Under the pieces are notes generated by a model that had not been told where the DNA came from, searched no databases, and was given only the letters and a program-made list of their open reading frames with translations. 64,000 bases of DNA from Duganella sp. 1224 (GTDB taxonomy: Bacteria > Pseudomonadota > Gammaproteobacteria > Burkholderiales > Burkholderiaceae_D). Position numbers and translations under genes: made by a program. Positions 42,678-50,417 of the stretch are shown in pieces. The stretch covers positions 434,001-498,000 of the forward strand of contig NZ_JACBYS010000002.1 in the NCBI RefSeq assembly GCF_013408245.1, given 5' to 3'. The stretch's first letter is position 1. Every line of letters starts with the position of its first letter.

Positions 42678-44558
42678 TTACTTGACGCCCAGCGCCTTGG
42701 CCAGCGCGTTCACGTCCAGCGAACCGAGACCGGTGGCCGGGTTGTAGCTGGCGGTGGACGGGTAGTACTGGTTGGTGCCGGCGGTGATCGGCTTGAACGG
42801 CGAGCCGGCGCCATAGCCGTAGGTCTTGAAGGCGCTGTACAGCTGCGGATTGATCGGACCGACGCGGCCGTTGATGCCGGCGCTGATCAGGGTCAGGATG
42901 CCGTTCAGCTGCGGCGATACGAAGCTGGTGCCGCCCGAACCGCTCGACCAGGCGCCGTTGACGTACACCGCGTAACCGCTGTACGGGTCGGCATTGAGCG
43001 ACACGTCCGGCAGGTTGCGGCCGGCGATGTTGGCCGGGATGTCCAGGTAGTCGCCATAGCCGGTGCCGTTGTCGAACACCGCGTTTTCGCACACCAGCGA
43101 TTGCGCGGCGGCGGTTTTCTGCACGCCCGCCAGGTTTTTCTGGTACGACGGCAGGTTGTACAGCGCGCTGACGCCGCCGCCGCCGCCCACCGCCAGGTAG
43201 TTGGCGTAGTACACGTCGGTACCGTAGTACTTGACGATGTAGTCTTTCTGGTAGTCCCAGCCCCAGGCGCGCTCGGTCGGCACGGTGACGGTGCCGTATT
43301 TACGCACCGCGGTGTTCGGCAGCGTGGTGCCGCCGGCAGCCAGCACCAGCGGATCGGCGGCCGGGAAGTCGACGCCCAGCAGCGTGGTGCAGGCCGGATA
43401 TGGCAGCGAGCGGTTGATGTCGAACGCGCCGGCGTCGCCGGCGGCGGCGATCACGGGAATGCCTTGCGCGGCCGCCTGCTGGAACACGGCGTGGAAGGCG
43501 GCGATGGTGGCATCGTCGAAATACACTTCCGGATTGCCCCAGCTGACCGACAGCACGTCAACGATGTTCTCGTCCACCGCTTGGGCAAAGACGTCGATGA
43601 AGCCGGCGTCGGTATTCGGCGCCAGGTAGACGCGCAGGTTGGCGCCCGGCGCCACGCCGCCCGACTGTTGCACGTCCAGCGTGGTTTCGCCGGCGCCGTC
43701 CGAGCCCGGTCCGTCCTGCGGACGCGGGCCGCCGTCGACCAGCACGTCGGTGATGCGGTTGCTGTTGACGTTCAGGCCCAGCTGGTGCCAGTAGGCGAAG
43801 GCGTCGGATTGCAGGTAGCCGGCCAGGGTGGCGATGCCGATGGTCTTGCCGGCGCCGGTGATGCCGCGCGAATACAGCGGATTGATGTTGTACTTGGCCG
43901 CCAGATCGGTGGTGGTGTACTGGCCCGGCGTGCCGCCGATGGCGCCCGCCACTTTCAGATTGACGTCGCCAGCCAGGGCGCCGCTGCGCGGCACCGCGGT
44001 CGAGTGCTTGTTGAACAGCGCGCGGGTGCTGATGCCGTTGACTGCTTTCACGACCGACGCCAGCGCGGTCGGGATGGTGGGCGTGGTGGCGGCGGCCTGG
44101 AAGCGGTTGCCCAGCAGCGAGTAGTTGTGCACGCTGGCGCCGAAGGCGGCGGTAATCTGGGCGTTGGTGCCGGTGGCGGTAATCTGCAGGTTGTTGCCAA
44201 ACACCTTGTTGACCGTGAAGCCTTTGGACTTCAGGTAGCTGACCACGCTGGCCACCGATTGCGCGCTCTGGCCATAGCTGGCGGCAAACTGCTGCGGGGT
44301 GATGAACTTGCGGAAGTTGGGGCTAGTCGGGTCGGCCAGGCTGGCGATGAACGTATCCAGCTGCTCGGCGTTGCGGACCGCCAGCGACAGCGAGATGGTC
44401 TTCACATCGGTCGGCGCGGCCACACCGAGGTCGACGATGCGCGGATCGGGCGCGACGCGCGGTTTGGTCAGGGGAGTAGTACCCGGCAGCGTGATGGCCT
44501 GCACGCTACCCGTTACGGCCGCGATGGCGGCACACACTAGCAGAAGCTTCGTCTTCAT
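42678..44558 (-). CDS. S53 family (sedolisin/kumamolisin-like) serine-carboxyl peptidase
   Basis: A 626-residue secreted acid protease with a signal ending SVQA. The propeptide at about 50-190 (SLAVRNAEQLDTFIASLADP, FGASVHNYSL) precedes a catalytic domain with E291 and D295 in GAGETTLDVQ, the oxyanion Asp in the AAAGDAGAF region, and S545 in SGGTSFVSPQLNG. The C-terminal calcium site motif is NPATGLGSLDV. All catalytic residues are present. It is probably self-activating at low pH. It has no PEP-CTERM tail, although it precedes a PEP-CTERM gene. Confidence 0.92.
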   Translation of the reverse strand: MKTKLLLVCAAIAAVTGSVQAITLPGTTPLTKPRVAPDPRIVDLGVAAPTDVKTISLSLAVRNAEQLDTFIASLADPTSPNFRKFITPQQFAASYGQSAQSVASVVSYLKSKGFTVNKVFGNNLQITATGTNAQITAAFGASVHNYSLLGNRFQAAATTPTIPTALASVVKAVNGISTRALFNKHSTAVPRSGALAGDVNLKVAGAIGGTPGQYTTTDLAAKYNINPLYSRGITGAGKTIGIATLAGYLQSDAFAYWHQLGLNVNSNRITDVLVDGGPRPQDGPGSDGAGETTLDVQQSGGVAPGANLRVYLAPNTDAGFIDVFAQAVDENIVDVLSVSWGNPEVYFDDATIAAFHAVFQQAAAQGIPVIAAAGDAGAFDINRSLPYPACTTLLGVDFPAADPLVLAAGGTTLPNTAVRKYGTVTVPTERAWGWDYQKDYIVKYYGTDVYYANYLAVGGGGGVSALYNLPSYQKNLAGVQKTAAAQSLVCENAVFDNGTGYGDYLDIPANIAGRNLPDVSLNADPYSGYAVYVNGAWSSGSGGTSFVSPQLNGILTLISAGINGRVGPINPQLYSAFKTYGYGAGSPFKPITAGTNQYYPSTASYNPATGLGSLDVNALAKALGVK

Positions 44559-44813
44559 TTGGTCCCTTATCAGCTGGTATAAACGTCAATCAATGTGGTG
44601 ATTTTTGACACACCACTCTAGCATTTCATTGTTGAAATTTATACATATTTTCCCGCGCATCGATAGACGGAAAATCAGCATAGTTACTGGGAATCCAGTG
44701 TTTTTACTTGAAGGGAATTCATGATGTGGGCGCGCCATAGGGAAATCGCGGCGTGCTAGGCAAATAGTGCCCGCGACCAGCCTTGATACAAATCGATACA
44801 AATGTTGTATTTA
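44559..44813. other. AT-richer spacer with no recognisable gene
   Basis: This stretch before the peptidase gene is less GC-rich than its surroundings. A 71-codon minus-strand frame (44586-44801) has no family resemblance or ribosome site and I do not count it as a gene. The promoter of the peptidase should lie here, but I cannot pick one out with confidence. Confidence 0.5.
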
Positions 44814-45015
44814 TGTCATTCGACAAACGCGGCCATGGCGGATGGCGAATTCCAGCAGCAGCGCCAGCGTTGCGCCGAACGTGTAGGCGCCCAAATCGCC
44901 CCCGTTTAAGGCCCCCAGACGCTCAGCGCCGGCATCATGGCAAAACGCCGCGACGCCAGTCCGATCGCGATAACGCCCAACGTGAGGCCGCAATGCAGCA
45001 GCCGGGTTCTCGCTT
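44814..45015 (-). pseudogene. Decayed membrane-protein fragment, DUF2809-like
   Basis: On the minus strand one frame reads LLHCGLTLGVIAIGLASRRF and AMMPALSVWGP, then stops. A second frame continues GGDLGAYTFGATLALLLEFAI. Joined, they resemble the core of DUF2809 proteins (LGLASRR, then a GD.LWAYTF-like helix) with a frameshift near 44910 and both ends lost. The match is from memory and weak. It lies just downstream of the Rpn gene, in the segment bordered by hairpins B and C. Confidence 0.35.
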
Positions 45016-45022
45016 GCCTCAA

Positions 45023-46024
45023 TTATTTGAATACCTCTTTCAGTGACTGCGCCTCCAGCGCTGCATCGCTCCAAGCCTCCAACTGCGCCAGACCGGCTTT
45101 CGCGAGCTTATTTTGAACAGCTTCAGGCAGTGGGCCAAAGCGCTTGCTCAGCTGACGGGCCAGCATCCTCACAGCCTCCTCCTTGCGCCCGCGTTCAATC
45201 CCCTGCTCCAGTCCTTTCTCGATCCCCCTCTCTATCCCCTTTTCGATTCCCTGCTCCAATCCCTTCTTCCATCCCTTGTCGATAAACGACTGTTCCAATG
45301 GGCTAATCCATTCCATTTTTCGCTCCTTTTCCAGCTTGAGCAGGGCCTTCCAGTAACGCTCCTGAAGAGGTTGAGGCAGGGCCATCATCCAGTTGATCAC
45401 TTTGAACAAAATAATTATGCGCTGTTTGCGCCAGCCGTGTTGGTACAGTAGCTTGGTGAGCTGCCATTTGGCGGCAAACAATTTATCCGGATCATGCCGC
45501 GCCTGCTGGGTGCGCAGGTGCGCCAGGGTGATCAGGGCGAATGGATTGTCCGAGGCCAGCAAGGCCTCGCTCCTGGCCGCGTAGTCCTGCAACTTGGCAA
45601 CGGCAAACGAGATGCCCATCACCGTGCCAAGCACGTCGTTGTGAAACGCCGCTGGATGCCAGTTCGGGTCCTCGTCCGCCAGCAATACCAGGCTGGCTAC
45701 CGGCTGCGCATATTCGTTAAAAATTCGATAGTTGTAGTCGAGCACGCGCCGCGCCAGCAGTGCGTCACGCTGTGCCTGCACCTCGATGTGGATCAATACC
45801 CACTGCACACGGCCATCGCGGAGCGCCACTTCGACCAGCTTATCTGCCAGCAGGCTGTGCGGACTGCCGCCAAGACTGATGCCCGCCAGTTCCTTGTCAC
45901 GAAAGCGTGGCCGCTGGGCCCAATCAATCTGCGTGGAGAGTTCCGCAAAGTAGAAGGACATGAAGGCCCGGAAAGCATGCGTCAAGGCGGTTTTCCAGGG
46001 CAGGTCATAACGGGCGGTGGGCAT
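45023..46024 (-). CDS. Rpn family nuclease/putative transposase with DUF4351 tail
   Basis: The 333-residue protein has a PD-(D/E)xK-type N-terminal domain as in RpnA-E (ELAGISLGGSPHSLLADKLV, VQWVLIHIEVQAQRD with the IHIEVQ core, RIFNEYAQPVASLVLLAD). About residues 252-280 hold a run of GIEKG/GLEQG repeats that forms a charged helix, and the end LARQLSKRFGPLPEAV.. LEAWSDAALEAQSLKEVF is DUF4351. Rpn proteins nick DNA and promote RecA-independent recombination; some are linked to phage defence. The repeat run is typical for the family and varies in length. No partner transposase is present. Confidence 0.85.
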   Translation of the reverse strand: MPTARYDLPWKTALTHAFRAFMSFYFAELSTQIDWAQRPRFRDKELAGISLGGSPHSLLADKLVEVALRDGRVQWVLIHIEVQAQRDALLARRVLDYNYRIFNEYAQPVASLVLLADEDPNWHPAAFHNDVLGTVMGISFAVAKLQDYAARSEALLASDNPFALITLAHLRTQQARHDPDKLFAAKWQLTKLLYQHGWRKQRIIILFKVINWMMALPQPLQERYWKALLKLEKERKMEWISPLEQSFIDKGWKKGLEQGIEKGIERGIEKGLEQGIERGRKEEAVRMLARQLSKRFGPLPEAVQNKLAKAGLAQLEAWSDAALEAQSLKEVFK

Positions 46025-46092
46025 GGCGCCAGTCTACGGACGGGGCGCACCGGAGCATTGAGAAAATACAAAAAGCCCGCGCGAGTCGGACT

Positions 46093-46213
46093 GCCGTTAA
46101 GGTGACGTCAACCGGTCATTCCGGCGGAAGCCGGAATCCATGCCCAGGGTGCGATTACAGCAGGCGTTCCATGGGTTCCGGCTTGCGCCGGAACGACCGG
46201 GGTGATTAACGGT
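46093..46213. repeat. 121-bp hairpin element (REP-like, copy C)
   Basis: The outer ends CCGTTAA (46093) and TTAACGG (to 46213) pair, as do ACCGGTCATTCCGGCGGAAG on the left and CTTGCGCCGGAACGACCGG on the right. The loop shares CAGGCGTTCCATGGGTTCCG with copy B. It lies between the starts-outward Rpn gene and the end of aceA. Confidence 0.85.
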
Positions 46214-46228
46214 ATGGCTGAACACCGA

Positions 46229-47815
46229 TCAATGGAACTGGTTCATGGTGTTGTCCTTGCCGGCGGCCTTCAGCGCGGCGTCGCCGCTGAAGTATTCCTT
46301 GTGGTCGTCGCCGAGGTCGGAGCCGGACATGTTCTGGTGCTTGACGCAGGCGATGCCCTGGCGGATCTCCTTGCGCTGCACGCCCGCCACATAGCCCAGC
46401 ATGCCCTGCTCGCCGAAGTACTCCTTGGCCAGGTTGTCGGTCGACAGCGCGGCGGTGTGGTAGGTCGGCAGCGTGATCAGGTGGTGGAAGATGCCGGCCT
46501 CGCGCGCCGCGTCGGCCTGGAAGGTGCGGATCTTCTCGTCCGCCTGCTTGGCCAGCGGCGTCTCGTCATACTCGGCGCTCATCAGCTGGGTGCGCTCGTA
46601 GGCGGACACGTCCTGGCCGGCGTCCTTCATCGCGTCATACACCTGCTGGCGGAAGTTCAGCGTCCAGTTGAACGACGGGCTGTTGTTGTACACCAGCTTG
46701 GCGTTCGGAATGACCTTGCGGATTTCCCGCACCATGCCGCCGATCTGGCCGATGTGCGGCTTCTCGGTTTCGATCCACAACAGATCGGCGCCATTCTGCA
46801 GCGAGGTGATGCAGTCCAGCACGCAGCGCGCCTCGCCGGTGCCGGCGCGGAACTGGAACAGGTTGCTCGGCAGGCGCTTCGGACGCAGCAGCTTGCCGTC
46901 GCGCTTGATGACCACGTCGCCATTGCCCAACGCCTCGGCCGCCACCTCGTCGCAGTCGAGGAAGCTGTTGTACTGGTCGCCCAGGTCGCCCGGCTCGCTG
47001 GTGACGGCGATCTGCTTGGTCAGGCCGGCGCCCAGCGAGTCGGTGCGGGCGACGATGATGCCGTCGTCCACGCCCAGCTCCAGGAAGGCGTAGCGCACCG
47101 CGCGGATCTTGGCCAGGAAGTCCTCGTGCGGCACGGTGACCTTGCCGTCCTGGTGGCCGCACTGCTTCTCGTCCGACACCTGGTTCTCGATCTGGATGCA
47201 GCAGGCGCCGGCCTCGATGAACTGCTTGGCCAGCAGGTAGGTCGCCTCGGCGTTGCCGAAACCGGCGTCGATGTCGGCGATGATCGGCACCACGTGGGTG
47301 ACGTGGTTGTCGATCTTGTCCTGGATGGCGGCCTTGTCGGCGGCGCTGGTGGCGGCGTCCAGCTGGCGGAACAGGCCACCCAGCTCGCGCGCGTCGGCCT
47401 GGCGCAGGAAGGTGTACAGCTCCTTGATCAGCGCCGACACGGCGGTCTTCTCGTGCATCGACTGGTCCGGCAGCGGGCCGAACTCCGAGCGCAGCGCGGC
47501 CACCATCCAACCCGACAGGTACAGGTAGCGGCGGTCGGTGCTGTTGAAATGCTTTTTAATCGAAATCATTTTTTGTTGGCCGATGAAGCCGTGCCAGCAG
47601 CCCAGCGACTGGGTGTACTTCGACGGGTCCTGGTCGTACGCGGCCATGTCGGCGCGCATGATCTTGGCGGTGTACCTGGCGATGTCCAGACCGGTCTTGA
47701 ATTTGTTCTGGGCACGCATGCGCGCGGCGGACTCGGGATTGATGGCGTTCCAGGCGGAACCTTGTTGCTCTTTCAAACGCGCAACTGCCTTGATGTCGTC
47801 TTGGTACTGGGACAT
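46229..47815 (-). CDS. aceA: Isocitrate lyase
   Basis: This 528-residue enzyme of the glyoxylate shunt splits isocitrate into succinate and glyoxylate. Its size and the sequence DEKQCGHQDGKVTVPHEDF place it in the long (about 530) class known from Pseudomonas aeruginosa rather than the 430-residue E. coli class. Also seen: VPIIADIDAGFGNAEATYLL and the C-terminal active-site SPSFNW. Malate synthase is not in the window. A palindrome at 47901-47914 in its promoter is a good operator candidate. Confidence 0.97.
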   Translation of the reverse strand: MSQYQDDIKAVARLKEQQGSAWNAINPESAARMRAQNKFKTGLDIARYTAKIMRADMAAYDQDPSKYTQSLGCWHGFIGQQKMISIKKHFNSTDRRYLYLSGWMVAALRSEFGPLPDQSMHEKTAVSALIKELYTFLRQADARELGGLFRQLDAATSAADKAAIQDKIDNHVTHVVPIIADIDAGFGNAEATYLLAKQFIEAGACCIQIENQVSDEKQCGHQDGKVTVPHEDFLAKIRAVRYAFLELGVDDGIIVARTDSLGAGLTKQIAVTSEPGDLGDQYNSFLDCDEVAAEALGNGDVVIKRDGKLLRPKRLPSNLFQFRAGTGEARCVLDCITSLQNGADLLWIETEKPHIGQIGGMVREIRKVIPNAKLVYNNSPSFNWTLNFRQQVYDAMKDAGQDVSAYERTQLMSAEYDETPLAKQADEKIRTFQADAAREAGIFHHLITLPTYHTAALSTDNLAKEYFGEQGMLGYVAGVQRKEIRQGIACVKHQNMSGSDLGDDHKEYFSGDAALKAAGKDNTMNQFH

Positions 47816-47900
47816 GGTAGATCTCCTAAAAGAAAAAAGTAAGTCTTCGAGTGCCGAACTGCATGACTAAATAGTAGGACATTCTGATGCGCCGCACCAA

Positions 47901-47914
47901 GTCTTATATAAGAC
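47901..47914. promoter_or_regulatory. 14-bp perfect palindrome upstream of aceA
   Basis: GTCTTATATAAGAC is a perfect palindrome 86-99 bases before the aceA start, in an AT-rich promoter region. The shape fits a GntR- or XRE-type dimer site, as used by carbon-metabolism regulators in betaproteobacteria. The regulator is not in the window. Confidence 0.6.
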
Positions 47915-47995
47915 ATATAACTTAAATTTATTCCTTCATTTTCAATGAGATAGCCACCATTTCCTATATCGCAAAACGTGTTTTCAAAAAATGAG

Positions 47996-48027
47996 AAAAA
48001 AGATGCGGCAGCCCGGCATGCCGCATC
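47996..48027 (-). terminator. Rho-independent terminator of aldo/keto reductase
   Basis: Read on the minus strand, GATGCGGCA and TGCCGCATC form a 9-bp stem with an 8-base loop, followed by six T and, six bases on, another T run. It lies 22 bases after the end of the reductase gene and prevents read-through toward aceA. Confidence 0.88.
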
Positions 48028-48049
48028 TCACGATATGAAAGCGCTTTTC

Positions 48050-48904
48050 TTATGCTGATGCGGCAACGCCATTCAGGCGCGCCACCGCCGCCGCCGGCAG
48101 CACCAGCTTGTCTGCTGCAAGGTTCTGGCGCAGGTGCGCCACCGACGAGGTGCCGGGGATCAGCAGGATGTTCGGCGAGCGTTGCAGCAGCCAGGCCAGC
48201 GCCACCTGCATCGGCGTCGCCGCCAGCTGCGCCGCCACCTCCGCCAGTTGCGACGACTGCAGCGGCGTGAAGCCGCCCAACGGGAAGAACGGCACGTAGG
48301 CGATGCCGTCGCGCGCCAGTTCATCGATCAGCGCGTCGTCGTGGCGGTGCACCAGGTTGTACTGGTTCTGCACGCAGACAATCGGCGCGATGCCGCGCGC
48401 CTGCCGCACCTGCGCGGCGGTGGCGTTGCTCAGGCCGATGTGGCGGATCAGGCCGCGCTCGCGCAGCTCGGCCAGCTTGGTGATCAGCGCTTCGACATCG
48501 CCCTCGGCCGGGCCCATGACGTCGAACATCAGCCGCATGTTGACCACATCCAGGACGTCCAGGCCGAGGTTGCGCAGGTTGTCGTGCACCGCCGCTTCCA
48601 GCTGCGCGGGCGACTGCGCCGGCAGCCAGGAGGCGTCGCTGCCGCGCAAGGCGCCGATCTTGGTGACGATGGTCAGGTCGTCGCGGTAAGGATGCAGCGC
48701 CTCGCGGATCAGCTGGTTGGTCACGTGCGGCCCATAGAAGTCGCTGGTGTCGATATGGTTGACGCCGCTGGCCACGGCTTCGCGCAACACGGCCAGCGCC
48801 TGCGCGCGGTCCTGCGGCGGGCCAAAGACGTGCGGGCCGGCCAGTTGCATGGCGCCGTAGCCCATGCGGTTGACAGTCAGGTCGCCGAGTTGGAATGTGC
48901 TCAT
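48050..48904 (-). CDS. Aldo/keto reductase
   Basis: The 284-residue NADPH-dependent reductase has a TIM-barrel pattern: GYGAMQLAG, NHIDTSDFYGPH (catalytic Asp/Tyr), VTKIGALRG (Lys) and late cofactor motif ILLIPGTSSVAHLRQNL. The usual active-site His position reads NMRLM rather than the common xHxxD motif, so activity on the normal carbonyl substrates may differ; oxidoreductases of the YeaE/PdxI-like group show this. ATG 48904 is preferred. It is divergent from a LysR gene with a shared 107-bp control region. Confidence 0.88.
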   Translation of the reverse strand: MSTFQLGDLTVNRMGYGAMQLAGPHVFGPPQDRAQALAVLREAVASGVNHIDTSDFYGPHVTNQLIREALHPYRDDLTIVTKIGALRGSDASWLPAQSPAQLEAAVHDNLRNLGLDVLDVVNMRLMFDVMGPAEGDVEALITKLAELRERGLIRHIGLSNATAAQVRQARGIAPIVCVQNQYNLVHRHDDALIDELARDGIAYVPFFPLGGFTPLQSSQLAEVAAQLAATPMQVALAWLLQRSPNILLIPGTSSVAHLRQNLAADKLVLPAAAVARLNGVAASA

Positions 48905-48977
48905 GATCTTGCTCCTTTCAGTGGATGGATGAACACAGTCTAGGCCTGCCCCCGCTGTGCGACAATACATGACAATC

Positions 48978-48990
48978 GCACAGCTTGTGC
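48978..48990. promoter_or_regulatory. Inverted repeat between reductase and LysR genes
   Basis: GCACA-GCT-TGTGC is a perfect 5-bp-arm inverted repeat 22-34 bases before the LysR start. GACAAT also occurs three times around it (48961, 48971, about 49000). It is the probable site of the divergent LysR protein. Confidence 0.5.
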
Positions 48991-49011
48991 CGAAAACAGG
49001 ACAATCACACC

Positions 49012-49911
49012 ATGGCGGAATTACAGGATATCGGCGCGTTCGTGGCGGTGGCCACGCACGGCGGCTTTCGCGAGGCGGCGCGCCAGACCGGCAACAGTCC
49101 GTCGCAGCTGAGCGAGGCGGTGCGGCGGCTGGAGGCGCAACTCGGCGTGCGCCTGCTCAACCGCACCACCCGCAGCGTGGCCGCCACCGAGGCCGGCCAG
49201 CGCCTGCTGGAGCAACTGACGCCGGCGCTGGACGCGGTCAGCTCGGCGCTGGACGTGGTCAACGGCTTCCGCGACCGTCCTGCCGGCCGGCTACGGCTCA
49301 ACGTGCCGCTGAGCGCCTCGCGGCTGATCCTGCCGCGCATCCTGCCGCCGTTCATGGCCGCCTATCCCGACATCTGCGTCGAAGTCATCGTCGAGGACAG
49401 CTTTGTCGACCTGCTGCGCTCCGGCTGCGACGCCGGCATCCGCTACGAGGAGCGGATGGAGCAGGACATGGTGGCGATCCCGATCGGGCCGCGCACCCAG
49501 CGCATGGCGCTGGCGGCGGCGCCCGCCTATCTGCAGCGGCGCGGCGTGCCGAAGAAGCCGCAGGACCTGTTGCAACACGACTGCCTGCGCGGCCGCTTTG
49601 GCAGCGGCGCCATGCCGGCGTGGGAATTCAGCCACAAGGGCCGCACGGTGGTGATCGAGCCGGCCGGGCCGCTGGTGGTCAGCCTGGGTGGCGGCGCCGA
49701 CCTGGCGGTGGACGCGGCACTGGCCGGCAGCGGCCTGGTCTACCTGTTCGAGGACTGGCTGCGGCCGTACATGACGCGTGGCGAACTGGTGCCGGTGCTG
49801 GAGCGCTGGTGGCCGGCGTTCAGCGGGCCGTCGCTGTACTACCCCGGCCGCCGCTACCTGCCGGCGCCGCTGCGCGCCTTCGTCGAGTTCATCCAGACCA
49901 CGCGCTGGTAA
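49012..49911 (+). CDS. LysR family transcriptional regulator
   Basis: A 299-residue LysR protein of the AaeR/DsdC-like group: ELQDIGAFVAVATHGGFREAAR, SPSQLSEAVRRLE (HTH) and LLNRTTRSVAATEAG. The effector domain has LRLNVPLSASRLILPRILPPF. ATG 49012 is set by the conserved start. It very likely regulates the divergent aldo/keto reductase. The end is 2 bases from the convergent PGDYG gene. Confidence 0.9.
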   Translation: MAELQDIGAFVAVATHGGFREAARQTGNSPSQLSEAVRRLEAQLGVRLLNRTTRSVAATEAGQRLLEQLTPALDAVSSALDVVNGFRDRPAGRLRLNVPLSASRLILPRILPPFMAAYPDICVEVIVEDSFVDLLRSGCDAGIRYEERMEQDMVAIPIGPRTQRMALAAAPAYLQRRGVPKKPQDLLQHDCLRGRFGSGAMPAWEFSHKGRTVVIEPAGPLVVSLGGGADLAVDAALAGSGLVYLFEDWLRPYMTRGELVPVLERWWPAFSGPSLYYPGRRYLPAPLRAFVEFIQTTRW

Positions 49912-49913
49912 CG

Positions 49914-50330
49914 CTAGACGAAGCGGTAGGTCTCGTCGAAGATGTCGGCGGCGACGACGCCAAAGTCACCTGGGCCATATTGCAGCAGCCAGTCCCCGGG
50001 CTGACCGCGCAGAACGCCGCGCCGGCCGTTGACGGCGACCTCGATGGCGTGGTCCAGTCGCAGCGCCAGCACCGTCTGTGGACGCTTGCGATATTGCCCC
50101 GGCTGGCCGGGCAGGGGCTCGTAACTTTGCTTGAAGCGCGTGCACAGCATCGGCCACTGTTCGCCGCGCACACCGGTCAGGATGGCGTCGCCGGCGTGGT
50201 AGGGCACCGGGCCTTCAAGCGTTTGGCAGACGCCGTCAGCGTCGGCAAAGCGCGCGTGTACCGGCACCGGCAGCTTGCGCACCTGGCGGGCGCCAGGCAG
50301 GGTGGACAAATCGGTTTGCTGGGCCAGCAT
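49914..50330 (-). CDS. PGDYG-family protein
   Basis: The 138-residue protein carries YGPGDFGVVAADIFDETYRF at its end, the mark of the PGDYG family (here PGDFG), found in Oxalobacteraceae and relatives and of unknown function. A GAILTGVRGEQWPM-like middle (here DAILTGVRGEQWPM) supports the match. ATG 50330 is chosen because GGAG lies before it; GTG 50354 is in frame but has no site. Confidence 0.8.
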   Translation of the reverse strand: MLAQQTDLSTLPGARQVRKLPVPVHARFADADGVCQTLEGPVPYHAGDAILTGVRGEQWPMLCTRFKQSYEPLPGQPGQYRKRPQTVLALRLDHAIEVAVNGRRGVLRGQPGDWLLQYGPGDFGVVAADIFDETYRFV

Positions 50331-50381
50331 GGAGGACTCCAAATCATCAGTCACAATGAAATTCTAGCGCGAAAGCGCGGG

Positions 50382-50387
50382 TATAAT
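50382..50387 (+). promoter_or_regulatory. Perfect TATAAT -10 box before the four-TM gene
   Basis: TATAAT lies 4 bases before an in-frame ATG (50391) and 30 before the next one (50418). If it is a real -10, transcription begins near 50394, which excludes the first ATG and favours 50418. No strong -35 is seen. Confidence 0.45.
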
Positions 50388-50417
50388 CGTATGCATCTTA
50401 GCAACTTTCCATCTTCC

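Noticed and set aside
44586..44801. A 71-codon minus-strand frame upstream of the S53 peptidase
   Set aside because: No ribosome site, no family resemblance, and it lies in the likely promoter region.
45023..46024. Reading the Rpn gene as an insertion sequence transposase
   Set aside because: No target duplication or terminal repeats tight around the gene; the domain plan (PD-(D/E)xK plus DUF4351) is that of Rpn proteins, which are not classical IS transposases.
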